DNA of 64,000 nucleotides from Priestia taiwanensis (GCF_014638355.1 NZ_BMFK01000004.1:1-64000); one strand, 5' to 3'. Counted from the stretch's first letter, positions 19,863 to 28,611 are shown. Numbers and translations are program-made. The notes: a model not told the origin generated them from the sequence alone.

Positions 19863-20228
19863 TTAACCTGTCCTCTTTCGGTAATTACGTACGGATTCTT
19901 TTATCTGTCTCTTCCGTACCCTCTCCCGACATCCATCACAATATTTCGCCCGATTACCGGTAGTGATGAAATGACCACTACACTCCACACACACCTTTCC
20001 ACTCTGCGTATTATCGTTGAAGTAAATCGCGTGTAACTCGGTGTCACCTGGTAATACGTGTGTTTCGAAATAACTACATCGTTTACTTTCGAATGGGATC
20101 GTTTTATCACGATACTCCTGCTCATTAAAGAACGGACAACTTCCTTTATATAAGCAGTTGCCCCCTTTTGTTGTATAACCGGCACATGTAGCGCGGATTA
20201 ACTGTTTTACCTTCGTTTCTGTACGCAT
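19863..20228 (-). CDS. Cysteine-rich VLP-type zinc-finger protein
   Basis: 121 residues with about ten cysteines. N-terminal C-x7-C and C-x4-C pairs (TCAGYTTKGGNCLYKGSCPFF), the central tripeptide VLP (HVLPGDTELHA), then a CVEC...YCDGC zinc ribbon and a basic RKRQIKESVRNYRKR tail. This layout matches the Cys_rich_VLP family (PF14194 as I remember it), typical of conjugative and integrative elements of Firmicutes. Probably binds zinc and nucleic acid. Last gene of the long leftward cluster. Confidence 0.75.
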   Translation of the reverse strand: MRTETKVKQLIRATCAGYTTKGGNCLYKGSCPFFNEQEYRDKTIPFESKRCSYFETHVLPGDTELHAIYFNDNTQSGKVCVECSGHFITTGNRAKYCDGCRERVRKRQIKESVRNYRKRTG

Positions 20229-20250
20229 TATCTTGCTCCCTTTCGTTTGT

Positions 20251-20288
20251 AAAATAAAAAGAACGGATACCCGCTAAGATAACCGTTC
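20251..20288 (-). terminator. Terminator after the tape-measure gene
   Basis: GAACGG...CCGTTC stem extended by TTATC/GGTAT-type pairs, followed by a T-run on the minus strand. Confidence 0.75.
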
Positions 20289-20297
20289 CTAATGCCA

Positions 20298-22796
20298 TCA
20301 ATAAGCTCCGCCCATTCGACCTAACGCCATGTCCTGCATGGTCTGTCTCGTCTTTCGTAATATGGTCGATGCACTTTCTTGTTCTGATACCTCTACCGTT
20401 ACATACTGCGTTATAGATTGCTGCGGTTGATATGTGCTACCACCGTGCGAATCTATTACTCTCATATCTCGTACTGACGACTGTGCTATGCCTATATTGG
20501 AGTTCACGTCTAAGCTAGCGTTCAGTCTTTCCGGTGACATAATCCCTGCTAATTCTTCCGTCGTACGCATTAAGTCGCCTTTCATCGTATCGATACCTTT
20601 AATCATACCTATAACGATGTTCTTACCGACTAAGTCACGCATTACGCGAGATGGGGAGAAGATTTTGAAGATGCCTGTAAATTTACCGAGTACATCCGAC
20701 GCCATACTGCCCGCTTTCTTCAATAATTTACCCGCCATCGAACCAAGCCCTCGAATCAGACCTTCGATAATATCTACGCCGATATCGAACAAATCAATTT
20801 CGCTAATGGTTTTGATAACCGATGTAGCAATCTTACCTATAGCAATCCAAACGTCCGGTAACATGTCAATCCAACCTACGATAAGTTCACCGATCATCTC
20901 GCCCGCCATCGAAAGGAGTTCCGGCAACGAATCGGATAACCTGCGAATTAAGGTTGTGATTAATTTACCCGCCGACTCTACTATCTTAGGAAGATTTTGT
21001 ACGATACCATCAACGATTTTAAGGAGAATCTTAACACCCATCGATAGTATGCCTGGTAGGTTGTCCATTAACGTTTTAAGTAGAGAATCTACAATTTGAA
21101 TAGCCCCGTCAACTAACTGAGGAAGACTATCTACGATTCCGTCAACAATCTGCATAAGCATTTCAACGCCTGCATCGAGTATTAACGGTAAATTCTCAGA
21201 CAACGTATTAATAAACATCGTCACCATTTCGATAACCACGTTTATGATTTCCGGTAGTTTTCCCACCAAACCATCGATAAAGCTACGCATTACTGTAGTC
21301 GCCGTCTCAATAATCTGCGGTAAACTCGTTAAGATTGCATTAGTAAGCCCAAGGACAATTGTTAACGCAGCTTCCAGGATCATCGGTAAATTCTGTACGA
21401 TGCCGTTTGCTAAGGCGCCTATAATCTGAATCGCCCCGTTAATGATGTGAGGTAGTGCCTCTCCAATACCTTGAATAATCGTCATTACCATCGCAAGCCC
21501 TTGCGGAATCAACGTCGGTAACTGTTCCGTAAAGAACGTATTAATACTCGATACGATGTTAGTTATTGCTTCGCTAAATCCTTGCGTACCGTTTTCTTGG
21601 AAGGCCTTGGCGATATGTGGTGCTAGGGTTGCTATTCCCGTAAGAGCTACCGCCCACATACGTAAAGCATTAGCCGGTAATAGATACCATGCTGCGGCCA
21701 TACCACCTATTGCCACCGCTAACTTATCGAAGCCTGGTATCGCTTGGTTTACGCTTTTAAATACGTCAACTATCGCACTGCCTACCGTCAACATTGCGGC
21801 GCCTAAAGGTGCTAACGTTTGGACAACTGACACAAATACGCTACCTAATCCGCCAAGTATATTCATGAATTTAGGTAGGTTCGTCATACCGTAATCGAGG
21901 AAAGCCTTCATACCTTCGCTTTTCTCTAAACCAGCTGACCAATCCCGGAAGGACTGCGAAGACGATACTAACCCGCCGTTTATGGTATCGAGAACAGGAG
22001 AAAATGCCGCTAGTGTGTTCATAATACCCATAAATACATTTCCGAACGTTTTGCCTAAAGCAACTAACGAATCGGAGGCGTATACGTCCATAAATTCGAA
22101 GAAGTCGAGAACGTCGGGTGCTTGGAGGTTGGCGTTAAATGCGTCGAATAACTCCCCTACACCCTGGATTAATCCGCCGATTGTGCCTTCGAAACTAGTG
22201 AGCAAACCTCGCGCACTGTGCATCGACTTGACGAATGTTTCTAGGATAGGCGTTTCAAATTGTTTAGCGAATCCACTGTACCATTCTCCAAACGCCTTCA
22301 TCTCTTTCGTGGTCGTTCGTTGAGCTTCCGACATTCCCGCGTACGCCTTTTCGAGCTCCTGTAATGCTTTGGCCTTCTCCTTCGCAGTGTCTGCGTTGGC
22401 ATACGCTTCTTCTGCTTTTGTGACTTCTTTGTACCCGTCGGCTAAATCACCGAAAACAGGAATGGCAACAGTTGCTAGTAATGCTAAACCACTACCCGCC
22501 GCTACTGCCGAAGCTGCTACGGCTCCTAGTCCAACCGATAAAGCGCCTGCCCCGGAAATAGCAGACGGTGCAAAGGCGGAAGCGATACCTAGTCGTAGGT
22601 TGCTCATATCTTTTTCCATTTGTTTCGCTGCGCTAACTGCCTCCTGGATACCGTCCTTAAAGTTGTCTGTGTCGGGTTTAGGTATAGACTTCTTAACGTT
22701 ATCGTGAAAATCATCTAAGGCTTTTGACGCCTTTTTCAGAGGGCCTATTAGTCTATCTATTTCAGCAGATATTTCGACCTGGATACGCTCATCCAC
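20298..22796 (-). CDS. Tape-measure-like protein, orphan
   Basis: About 832 residues. Helical coiled-coil-like N terminus (1-75), a long hydrophobic Ala/Gly/Ser stretch (about 75-125), then from about 400 to 650 a tandem repeat of roughly 38 residues with the pattern LPxIIxxAIxIIxxLxxxI, and a C-terminal KIFSPSRVMRDLVGKNI motif common in siphophage tape measures. Tape measures set tail length and help DNA cross the membrane, but no other tail, capsid or terminase gene is in this element. GTG start chosen; the gene overlaps the 86-residue gene upstream. Terminator follows. Confidence 0.8.
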   Translation of the reverse strand: MDERIQVEISAEIDRLIGPLKKASKALDDFHDNVKKSIPKPDTDNFKDGIQEAVSAAKQMEKDMSNLRLGIASAFAPSAISGAGALSVGLGAVAASAVAAGSGLALLATVAIPVFGDLADGYKEVTKAEEAYANADTAKEKAKALQELEKAYAGMSEAQRTTTKEMKAFGEWYSGFAKQFETPILETFVKSMHSARGLLTSFEGTIGGLIQGVGELFDAFNANLQAPDVLDFFEFMDVYASDSLVALGKTFGNVFMGIMNTLAAFSPVLDTINGGLVSSSQSFRDWSAGLEKSEGMKAFLDYGMTNLPKFMNILGGLGSVFVSVVQTLAPLGAAMLTVGSAIVDVFKSVNQAIPGFDKLAVAIGGMAAAWYLLPANALRMWAVALTGIATLAPHIAKAFQENGTQGFSEAITNIVSSINTFFTEQLPTLIPQGLAMVMTIIQGIGEALPHIINGAIQIIGALANGIVQNLPMILEAALTIVLGLTNAILTSLPQIIETATTVMRSFIDGLVGKLPEIINVVIEMVTMFINTLSENLPLILDAGVEMLMQIVDGIVDSLPQLVDGAIQIVDSLLKTLMDNLPGILSMGVKILLKIVDGIVQNLPKIVESAGKLITTLIRRLSDSLPELLSMAGEMIGELIVGWIDMLPDVWIAIGKIATSVIKTISEIDLFDIGVDIIEGLIRGLGSMAGKLLKKAGSMASDVLGKFTGIFKIFSPSRVMRDLVGKNIVIGMIKGIDTMKGDLMRTTEELAGIMSPERLNASLDVNSNIGIAQSSVRDMRVIDSHGGSTYQPQQSITQYVTVEVSEQESASTILRKTRQTMQDMALGRMGGAY

Positions 22797-23049
22797 GATT
22801 ACCACCACGTTTCTTACGCTCAGTAGTACGTGACATATCGTACTTTATTAAGCGATGTTCCTTCGCTAAAAACGTACGCATCTCTTTGATTTCATCTGCT
22901 TGTGAGTAACCTCGCTCAATGACCTTAATTTCTGCCGTGATTAATGGCATCGCTTCAAGTAATAATTCGGATAGTCCTGCTGCATCAGTTTTCGGATGTT
23001 TCGCAATCTTATCCATTACTTTCGCTAATTTGTTCATGTTTTTGTTCAT
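22789..23049 (-). CDS. Small helical protein upstream of the tape-measure gene
   Basis: 86 residues, predicted mostly helical: NKNMNKLAKVMDKIAKHPK, then LSELLLEAMPLITAEIKVIE and a very basic end (TERKKRGGNRG). Good site GGAGGG 7 nt before ATG. Its end overlaps the tape-measure start, suggesting translational coupling. The position recalls phage tail-assembly chaperones preceding tape measures, but I see no specific homology. Confidence 0.65.
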   Translation of the reverse strand: MNKNMNKLAKVMDKIAKHPKTDAAGLSELLLEAMPLITAEIKVIERGYSQADEIKEMRTFLAKEHRLIKYDMSRTTERKKRGGNRG

Positions 23050-23076
23050 TTCGTTTCCCTCCAGTTGTCTATTAAA

Positions 23077-23103
23077 ATAAAAAAGAGCCGCAATTAGCGA
23101 CTC
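23077..23103 (-). terminator. Internal terminator
   Basis: GAGTCGC/GCGGCTC stem (one G-U) and T6 tail on the minus strand, between the 260- and 86-residue genes; may attenuate tape-measure expression. Confidence 0.7.
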
Positions 23104-23127
23104 CTTAAAACTCAATTTTTCTATTTC

Positions 23128-23910
23128 TTAACCAAGAACACTTCTTCTGAATGTTCCTTCCTGCAATAACTTTTTACGTCTCCATTGCCATAATAAATCT
23201 CCCGATTGTTGTAAGATAGCCGTGTATATTCCGACTTTCGAATTTACCTTCGCTTCTGCTTCTCCGATTGATGCGGCTTTTAACTTCTCATATAGACCTC
23301 GAACTTTTCCTACCCCTTTTATATGAGCTGAAGGCGTTTTTGCAATGCTTTTCTCAATTGCTTCTTTAATCGTCGGAAAATGAGATAATAGCTCACGTGC
23401 TAACTCACGATCCATATTTTCAAGTTTTCCTTCTAAATAAGAAACAGTCTCGGATAGGCTAGTTCCCATAATTACTTCGGTAACAATTATTCCCGCTTCC
23501 TGTCTAATGGTCTCGGCATCAAATTGAGGCTTAGATTTAAGATTTACTAGACTCTCTTCTTTCTTCGCCAGTTCTAAACGCGACTCAAGAGTTTCTTTAT
23601 AACGTTTTTGTAAATCTGCGAAGTCCTTATCGAATTTCTCAGTAAGCTCTCGAATATCATCCTTCTTAGCAACGTCAGTTAGACGTACATTCTTTTTAAT
23701 TACAGATTCTTCTTCCTGGAATTGTGAGTAAAGCTGATCCGCTTGTGTTCTCATTTGCATTAATCCAGTATCAAACGGGAAAAGAGCCTTCTTTTCATTA
23801 ACAATTTCGTCCGCTGCGTGTTCCGCTACCAAGTATATGTGCCCTGCGTATCTATAGCTTCCGTCGACCGTTCCGTTCTCTAACATATAAATATCTTTGT
23901 ATTGTTTCAT
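23128..23910 (-). CDS. Coiled-coil protein of unknown function
   Basis: 260 residues. Residues ~60-125 are strongly heptad-like and charged (KFDKDFADLQKRYKETLESR), followed by a helical C-terminal half with a basic patch. No signal peptide, transmembrane segment or catalytic motif is seen. Site GGAGGG precedes the ATG. It sits between small element genes and the tape-measure cluster; a structural or scaffold role is possible but unproven. Confidence 0.65.
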   Translation of the reverse strand: MKQYKDIYMLENGTVDGSYRYAGHIYLVAEHAADEIVNEKKALFPFDTGLMQMRTQADQLYSQFQEEESVIKKNVRLTDVAKKDDIRELTEKFDKDFADLQKRYKETLESRLELAKKEESLVNLKSKPQFDAETIRQEAGIIVTEVIMGTSLSETVSYLEGKLENMDRELARELLSHFPTIKEAIEKSIAKTPSAHIKGVGKVRGLYEKLKAASIGEAEAKVNSKVGIYTAILQQSGDLLWQWRRKKLLQEGTFRRSVLG

Positions 23911-23931
23911 GAATAATTCCCTCCGTTATTT

Positions 23932-24141
23932 TTAATATAGAAACTCTTCATCCTCGTCATCTGACTCTTTATATCCATCTTCGTATTCTGCGTCGTCTTC
24001 GTCGCATTCAACGGTTGGCTCCACAAATTCGTACGATCCGTCGTTGTAATGAATCATTATTTCTTTCTCCGGTACTGTACCGTAGTTACCGTAATAAACG
24101 TTGACTTCCTCACGGTACAACTCAACTTTCTCTGTCTGCAT
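23932..24141 (-). CDS. Small highly acidic protein
   Basis: 69 residues. Beta-rich N-terminal part (VNVYYGNYGTVPEKEIMIHY) and an extremely acidic tail (ECDEDDAEYEDGYKESDDED). GAGGTG precedes the ATG, which overlaps the end of the upstream 83-residue gene by 20 bp. Such charge could mimic DNA, as some anti-restriction proteins do; this is only a suggestion. Confidence 0.6.
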   Translation of the reverse strand: MQTEKVELYREEVNVYYGNYGTVPEKEIMIHYNDGSYEFVEPTVECDEDDAEYEDGYKESDDEDEEFLY

Positions 24142-24373
24142 ACGTAACACCTCGCTTCACTTGTATGTCTACTAATTTCAAATCAAACTCTCGGCAAACC
24201 GTCATTACTTGTTGCATCACATCGGCTACAGACTTAATGATTTCGTAGTTGTAACGCGAATAAGCGTAATCTCTAATGATTACGCCTGTCTCCGTATCTA
24301 CTACTTGCCAACATACGACTAGCCCTACTTTAACGTCGCTTCGTAGATGTATTATTGCTACCGCTTCTCTCAC
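24122..24373 (-). CDS. Hypothetical 83-residue protein
   Basis: Alternating hydrophobic pattern (VAIIHLRSDVKVGLVVCWQVVD) suggests beta-strands followed by a helix (EIIKSVADVMQQVMTVCREF). Not recognised. GGAGTGG precedes the ATG. Lies between the XRE gene and the acidic-tail gene with overlaps on one side, so probably one transcript. Confidence 0.6.
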   Translation of the reverse strand: MREAVAIIHLRSDVKVGLVVCWQVVDTETGVIIRDYAYSRYNYEIIKSVADVMQQVMTVCREFDLKLVDIQVKRGVTYADRES

Positions 24374-24386
24374 TCAACCACTCCTT

Positions 24387-24614
24387 CTAGTTAAGACATA
24401 ATTGTGATAGTCTCTTGTAGTTCTCGAAGAAATCGAAAAAGGCGTCCGTAAGCTCAAATTTACTAATTAACTTTGCCTTCACATTGGGAGTAACTTTCAA
24501 ACTACCTTGTTCAATTCGTCCAATTGTACCGTGAGAAACCTCTAAATACTTTGCAAATTCATGTTGGGTCATTTCTTTATATAGTCGAACTGCACGGAAT
24601 AACTCATTTTCCAT
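24387..24614 (-). CDS. XRE-family HTH regulator
   Basis: 75 residues. Cro/C1-type helix-turn-helix: MTQHEFAKYLEVSHGTIGRIEQG with the usual spacing. AAGGAGG lies 8 nt before ATG. A perfect palindrome (24639-24657) lies just upstream and is a likely autoregulatory site. Heads a cluster of small genes leading to the tape measure. Confidence 0.85.
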   Translation of the reverse strand: MENELFRAVRLYKEMTQHEFAKYLEVSHGTIGRIEQGSLKVTPNVKAKLISKFELTDAFFDFFENYKRLSQLCLN

Positions 24615-24638
24615 CGTTTTACCTCCTTTTCTTACTTT

Positions 24639-24657
24639 CACCTTAAAAAATAAGGTG
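24639..24657. promoter_or_regulatory. Palindromic operator upstream of XRE gene
   Basis: CACCTTA-5 A-TAAGGTG: 7-bp perfect arms around a 5-bp A-tract, 25-43 bp upstream of the XRE start codon. Probable operator of that regulator. Confidence 0.6.
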
Positions 24658-24696
24658 TTTGTCTCTCCCTATATATAAAATCTACTGTGGCTAAAT

Positions 24697-25215
24697 TTAT
24701 TGAGGCTCACTGCCGGAGTACGGCACTATTCGTTTAGGTTTCCGTCTCCCCCCCATCATTTCACATCTATATCTTGCTCCTTGAATCTCTTCCAACTTAT
24801 AATGAGCCTTAGGCACTTCATATCTCCATTTCCAACGAAACATTGCTTCTTCCGGCGAATAAAATGGGTATTCAAGCATCCACGCATGTCCGAAATCACT
24901 TTTTTTAGGCTTCTTCGGCTTTAATAACGCCGTATCCGCACGTTTCTTCGCTCGCTGCATTGTGTCCCAATCGGTCTTACAACCCTGCCCGCAATTCTTA
25001 CTGTTGTTGGGTTTAGTCTTGTCTCGAAAGTAATAACCGCAGTACACACACCTTTTTATACGTTTATCCGTTCGGTCGTGTAAGTTACCTTTCATTAATG
25101 ACTGAATTACGGGGAGTGCGTTTGCCCTCGTTAGTCCCTCCATATACTGCATAGCAAACTCGATAGCCCCTTCGCCTGGATGTCGGTAATTTATGCCACG
25201 TGGCATAGTTCCCAT
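24697..25215 (-). CDS. Zinc-ribbon-type element protein
   Basis: 172 residues. Central CVYCGYYF...NCGQGC motif gives four to five cysteines arranged as a zinc knuckle; the flanks are rich in Arg/Lys and Trp/Tyr. N-terminal half helical (GAIEFAMQYMEGLTRANALP). Function unknown; nucleic-acid binding likely. Its ATG overlaps the TGA of the helicase-like gene (TGATG), so the two are coupled. Confidence 0.7.
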   Translation of the reverse strand: MGTMPRGINYRHPGEGAIEFAMQYMEGLTRANALPVIQSLMKGNLHDRTDKRIKRCVYCGYYFRDKTKPNNSKNCGQGCKTDWDTMQRAKKRADTALLKPKKPKKSDFGHAWMLEYPFYSPEEAMFRWKWRYEVPKAHYKLEEIQGARYRCEMMGGRRKPKRIVPYSGSEPQ

Positions 25216-27086
25216 CAAACCGCCTCCCTTACGAATTTCGCTCCTGGGGTCATCTTACTAATGCCTAACTCCTTCATAACGCCTTGAACTCGTTCAGTTT
25301 GAACTGCTTTATTAAATGTACTTCTTTCTAACTCAAGAGACTGATAGATATACGATTGTTTAACTGTAGCGCCTGTCTCCATCTCTCTAAAGAAGTCGAT
25401 TATAGTATCCGCTGCCGTCTTCTTACCCGTTAACTTTTGGCTAGTTCTATACGGAATGACCCCGCATCCTTCATACGAGTCTGTTATGTGTTTAATCATA
25501 TCGTCGTCCTTATTGAAGACGTAGAAATTGACTTCTTCGTCCTTTTGATTAGCCCTTAACCTGTTCGTCTCTTGAATCGTATTTACTGCCATATCTAGCT
25601 TTTTATAAGCCTCGACTATGGGGTCTTTAAAGAACAAACCGTTTCTATTCACTTCATATCTCGGCGACAACTCAACGCCTAGCCTGTCCCCTACGGTCGC
25701 CTGTGCCTTCGATGGATAATATAGCTCTCCTTTGTGTAAGTTCCCGATATAAATAGCCGTGTTAGCCGTTGTATACTCGTTGGAACCTCGCCCGCCGTCA
25801 AAGTGTTTTATACGTATCTTCCCTGCTCGGATTTCATCATCTAATCGATATTCTAGCTCTTTTTTGTACTGCTGATACGTGACAATTAAGACTTGTCCTT
25901 CGTGCTTCTCTGCGATTTGCTTACATTCATCGGTAATCGTATCTAGGGCGTGAAGGTCGCTTTCTATGCTTGCCTTTGATAAGTTAAAATCCTTACATAC
26001 GTGGAAAGTTACGTTTGAGTAGTCCGGCTTTTCGATTGGTTCCATTAAATAAAAGTCATCGCCTGCATATTCGGGATCAATCCGCCCCGTTCCGTCTAAG
26101 ACGAAACTATTAAACTGTGTCCACTCGTAGTGCATCTTACGGGTAGCTTGGATGTTAACTATTCCACTTCGTACAGAGATCAACCCCCCGCATCTAGTTA
26201 CGTATTCAAACGCTCGTAATCTAGTGAGCTTTTCGATACTATGTACGCCTGCGAAATGGCGTAATAATTCGCGGGGGAGTACGTAATGACGCTCGACTGG
26301 AGTAATACGATCGCGCTCGACAACGTCAGTCGCTTCTATTTGATCCCGTAGCTTATTGATTAATTGGCGGGCTTTTTCGTAGTACCGTTTTATCCTACCG
26401 CTAGACCTATAGCTACACGCTCGTATATCGTCGACTAGCTCATTTAATTCCCTCGAAGTTAGTTGATAAGGTACGGTTAAACTCGGCTTCTCATCGATAA
26501 TTAACGTACGTCTTGGGCGTCTATTTTCCCCTCCGTCCCTGAACGAAGCAAATGTATTTAAGTTATCCTTTAACACTTGCAACTCAAATTGTTTAGTCGT
26601 CATGATAACGACGTTATAGTTTGCTTGTGTTGTAAATTGTTCCTCATAATGCTCTCGCGTCATAATAGAGTCGTCGAAGCCTCGAATAGAATAAGCGTAG
26701 TTATTTCGGCGTACCAACCGCGCATAATTGGTGGAGTCATGATTAATGTAAGTCGCTAGTCTCTCTATGTCGTCAAGGCGTTCTTTAACGATGATAGCTC
26801 CGAATGTATCCGGATAAGTACGTACCATGTAACGAAGGAATATCGATAACATAGTCGACTTACCGAAGCCGGGCGGTGCTGCTACGATTGCCGGACGATC
26901 CAACACTTCGGGCCGCTTCCATACTTCGAATATGTTGTGTGCAAAGGTAATGTCTTGGGCTTTCGGTTTTGCTCCGTATACCTGTAGCTCATTAACCCAA
27001 CCATGAAGTAATTCTGCCGTCTCAATATCCGCCTCACTTATAGGCGAAAAGTTAAATAAGGTCTTCGTTTCGTTAAACGTATTCAA
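25215..27086 (-). CDS. SF2-helicase-like ATPase
   Basis: About 623 residues. Walker A APPGFGKST (near residue 77), Walker B TLIIDEKPS (near 195), a motif III-V region with LIVTYQQYKKEL and GGRGSNEYTTANTAIYIGN, and an arginine-finger-like IQETNRLRANQ, which together fit a DEAD/DEAH-type helicase core with an unusual spacer. Probably unwinds DNA in element replication or transfer. TTG start chosen 10 nt after GGAG. Heads the leftward cluster, 700 bp downstream of the sigma gene. Confidence 0.75.
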   Translation of the reverse strand: MNTFNETKTLFNFSPISEADIETAELLHGWVNELQVYGAKPKAQDITFAHNIFEVWKRPEVLDRPAIVAAPPGFGKSTMLSIFLRYMVRTYPDTFGAIIVKERLDDIERLATYINHDSTNYARLVRRNNYAYSIRGFDDSIMTREHYEEQFTTQANYNVVIMTTKQFELQVLKDNLNTFASFRDGGENRRPRRTLIIDEKPSLTVPYQLTSRELNELVDDIRACSYRSSGRIKRYYEKARQLINKLRDQIEATDVVERDRITPVERHYVLPRELLRHFAGVHSIEKLTRLRAFEYVTRCGGLISVRSGIVNIQATRKMHYEWTQFNSFVLDGTGRIDPEYAGDDFYLMEPIEKPDYSNVTFHVCKDFNLSKASIESDLHALDTITDECKQIAEKHEGQVLIVTYQQYKKELEYRLDDEIRAGKIRIKHFDGGRGSNEYTTANTAIYIGNLHKGELYYPSKAQATVGDRLGVELSPRYEVNRNGLFFKDPIVEAYKKLDMAVNTIQETNRLRANQKDEEVNFYVFNKDDDMIKHITDSYEGCGVIPYRTSQKLTGKKTAADTIIDFFREMETGATVKQSYIYQSLELERSTFNKAVQTERVQGVMKELGISKMTPGAKFVREAV

Positions 27087-27803
27087 TGATTTATCTCTCC
27101 TTTTCGTAAATTTATAAACTAGCACGGAGTAAAACAAAGACCCTGCGCCTTCACTTCGTTCGTCGCCATCTCTTATTACTTATCTATATAATCGGAGTAA
27201 AGTATCACCGATAATAGAATTAAAGATATAGACGGCGCCGAGTGAAGCGTAGCGAAACGATAGGCGCAAGGGTTTAGTTTGGTCACGTTTTTAAAAAGTG
27301 TGTAATCGTTATAGTTATTTAATATTCTTTTCTACACTTTTGTTTTACTCCGCGCCGATTAATGAGTTTAAACTGTTTTTTATACTCTCAACTACACAAA
27401 ATAACTCAAATTCTTACTAAGAGAATAAAATAACCCCTACTATATATGATGCGTGAGGATAGCAAGTCGCGCAGTCTAGAGTAAACTTTTTTATCTCCTA
27501 CTTTGTATATAATGCGAAACCTCAGACAAATACACAACGCATTGTAGATTTTTTTGATCCCCTATCTTATAGGACGTGGCGACTCGCAAAATCGCGCGAC
27601 TTATCGTATGTTTTTTTATTTTTTTATCTTCGACGATATTGAATCTCCGCAAAGTTGCGTAACCCCTCACTATTAATGACGCGAAAACACGTGGAATTAC
27701 ACACTTCTCAGTTAATAAAACGAGTCTTACGTCACTTTCGCGCAGGCTTGTCGATTAATTTCGGTAGTCTATACAAGTTCATTACGTTATAATTAAGACA
27801 AAC
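27087..27803. other. Repeat-rich gene-free region between sigma and helicase genes
   Basis: 716 bp with no supportable gene. Contains four related AT-rich blocks of the form (C/T)CCCTA-TATATRATGCG near 27433, 27495, 27558 and 27663, an inverted pair of TGCGCCT-containing blocks (27143-27170 versus 27239-27272), and a 7-bp inverted repeat (27295-27301/27334-27340). Likely regulatory, possibly targets of the element's sigma factor or replication proteins. Confidence 0.55.
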
Positions 27804-28451
27804 TTATTGCGCAAGTAGTAAATAATCTTGGTAGTCACCGAATTGTTGCTCATCGTAACGCTTGGCAAGGCGTTTGAGCTTGCGTAATACGGCCGTATGA
27901 TGTATTCCTAATTGATTCGCGATGGCATTCGCAGTCAATCGTTTACCTTCATACGAAAGGAACGCTTTGACGATGGCAGTCGTCTCTGCGTCTAAGGTCT
28001 GTCCATGACCGATAAGAGAGTCGATTAACTTCCGTTGATCGGCTTTTTTCGTTTTCATAACTTCTTCTTCTAAATTGTAGTCGTCAGCGATAATATCGAA
28101 CGTGGCAGCGTCCTCAATATCGGCTCCTGTCCAAACCGATTCGTACATTTCGTAGGTACGTCGTGTTTTTAGCTTCCGTAACAAACCGAAGAAATTCCGC
28201 TTCAACGCAACTGCAAAATAGCGTACAAAATGACCTTCGGTAAAACTCTCTAGTGTTTTATATAAGGTATCATCGAATACTGCCGTTATATCATGTTCAT
28301 TTGCCAAGTAAGTGGTATCGCTCCAATACAATAACCTATTTCGACACACCCTTCGTAAGAGCTTGTACAACTCCGCAAATAGATTTTCGTCCCTTGTAGA
28401 AATGTAATCCTTCGCTACTTTTTCGATGTTCTTTATTTCTTCAATACTCAA
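27804..28451 (-). CDS. Element-encoded sigma-70-like factor
   Basis: 215 residues. Region 2-like part (about 22-110: FAELYKLLRRVCRNRLLYW, then HFVRYFAVALKRNFFGLLRK, resembling the 2.3-2.4 core- and -10-binding helices) and region 4-like HTH at the C terminus (LTANAIANQLGIHHTAVLRKLKRLAKR given in part: AIANQLGIHHTAVLRKL). No region 1.1 or 3, as in ECF and phage-type sigmas. TTG start with GGGAGAG 7 nt upstream. It stands directly downstream of aimR-aimP and a putative AimR operator. Confidence 0.72.
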   Translation of the reverse strand: MSIEEIKNIEKVAKDYISTRDENLFAELYKLLRRVCRNRLLYWSDTTYLANEHDITAVFDDTLYKTLESFTEGHFVRYFAVALKRNFFGLLRKLKTRRTYEMYESVWTGADIEDAATFDIIADDYNLEEEVMKTKKADQRKLIDSLIGHGQTLDAETTAIVKAFLSYEGKRLTANAIANQLGIHHTAVLRKLKRLAKRYDEQQFGDYQDYLLLAQ

Positions 28452-28496
28452 TGTTTATCTCTCCCTTTTGACAATAACTTATTAACATATTCATAC

Positions 28497-28502
28497 ATTA
28501 TC
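28497..28502 (-). promoter_or_regulatory. Candidate -10 box of the sigma gene
   Basis: Minus-strand GATAAT with TGAT extension. No good -35 at 16-18 bp; the proximal half of the inverted repeat (28512-28518) occupies that side, which suits an activator-dependent promoter. Confidence 0.4.
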
Positions 28503-28511
28503 ATCTAAATG

Positions 28512-28551
28512 TGTAAATAATTAGAAAATTGAGCATTTTAATAAATTTACA
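28512..28551. promoter_or_regulatory. Candidate AimR operator (7+7 bp inverted repeat, 26-bp spacer)
   Basis: TGTAAAT (28512-28518) and ATTTACA (28545-28551) are exact inverted copies separated by 26 bp. Characterised arbitrium receptors bind two short inverted half-sites about 25 bp apart (recalled from AimR structural work). The site lies between the aimP terminator and the sigma gene, where aimX would be in a phage. Confidence 0.55.
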
Positions 28552-28570
28552 TTTTATGCAATCAAAGGAC

Positions 28571-28600
28571 AAATAAAAAAGGAGTAGCTTTCGCCACCCC
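28571..28600 (-). terminator. Terminator downstream of aimP
   Basis: Stem GGGGTGGC-GAAA-GCTACTCC (two G-U pairs, GNRA-type loop) followed by T6 on the minus strand, 12 bp after the aimP stop. Confidence 0.85.
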
Positions 28601-28611
28601 TCGGTACTTAA

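Noticed and set aside
20434-22909. Several plus-strand open frames opposite the tape-measure gene
   Set aside because: They are antisense shadows of the repetitive coding sequence, with no ribosome sites and unusual Ser/Pro/Ile-rich composition.
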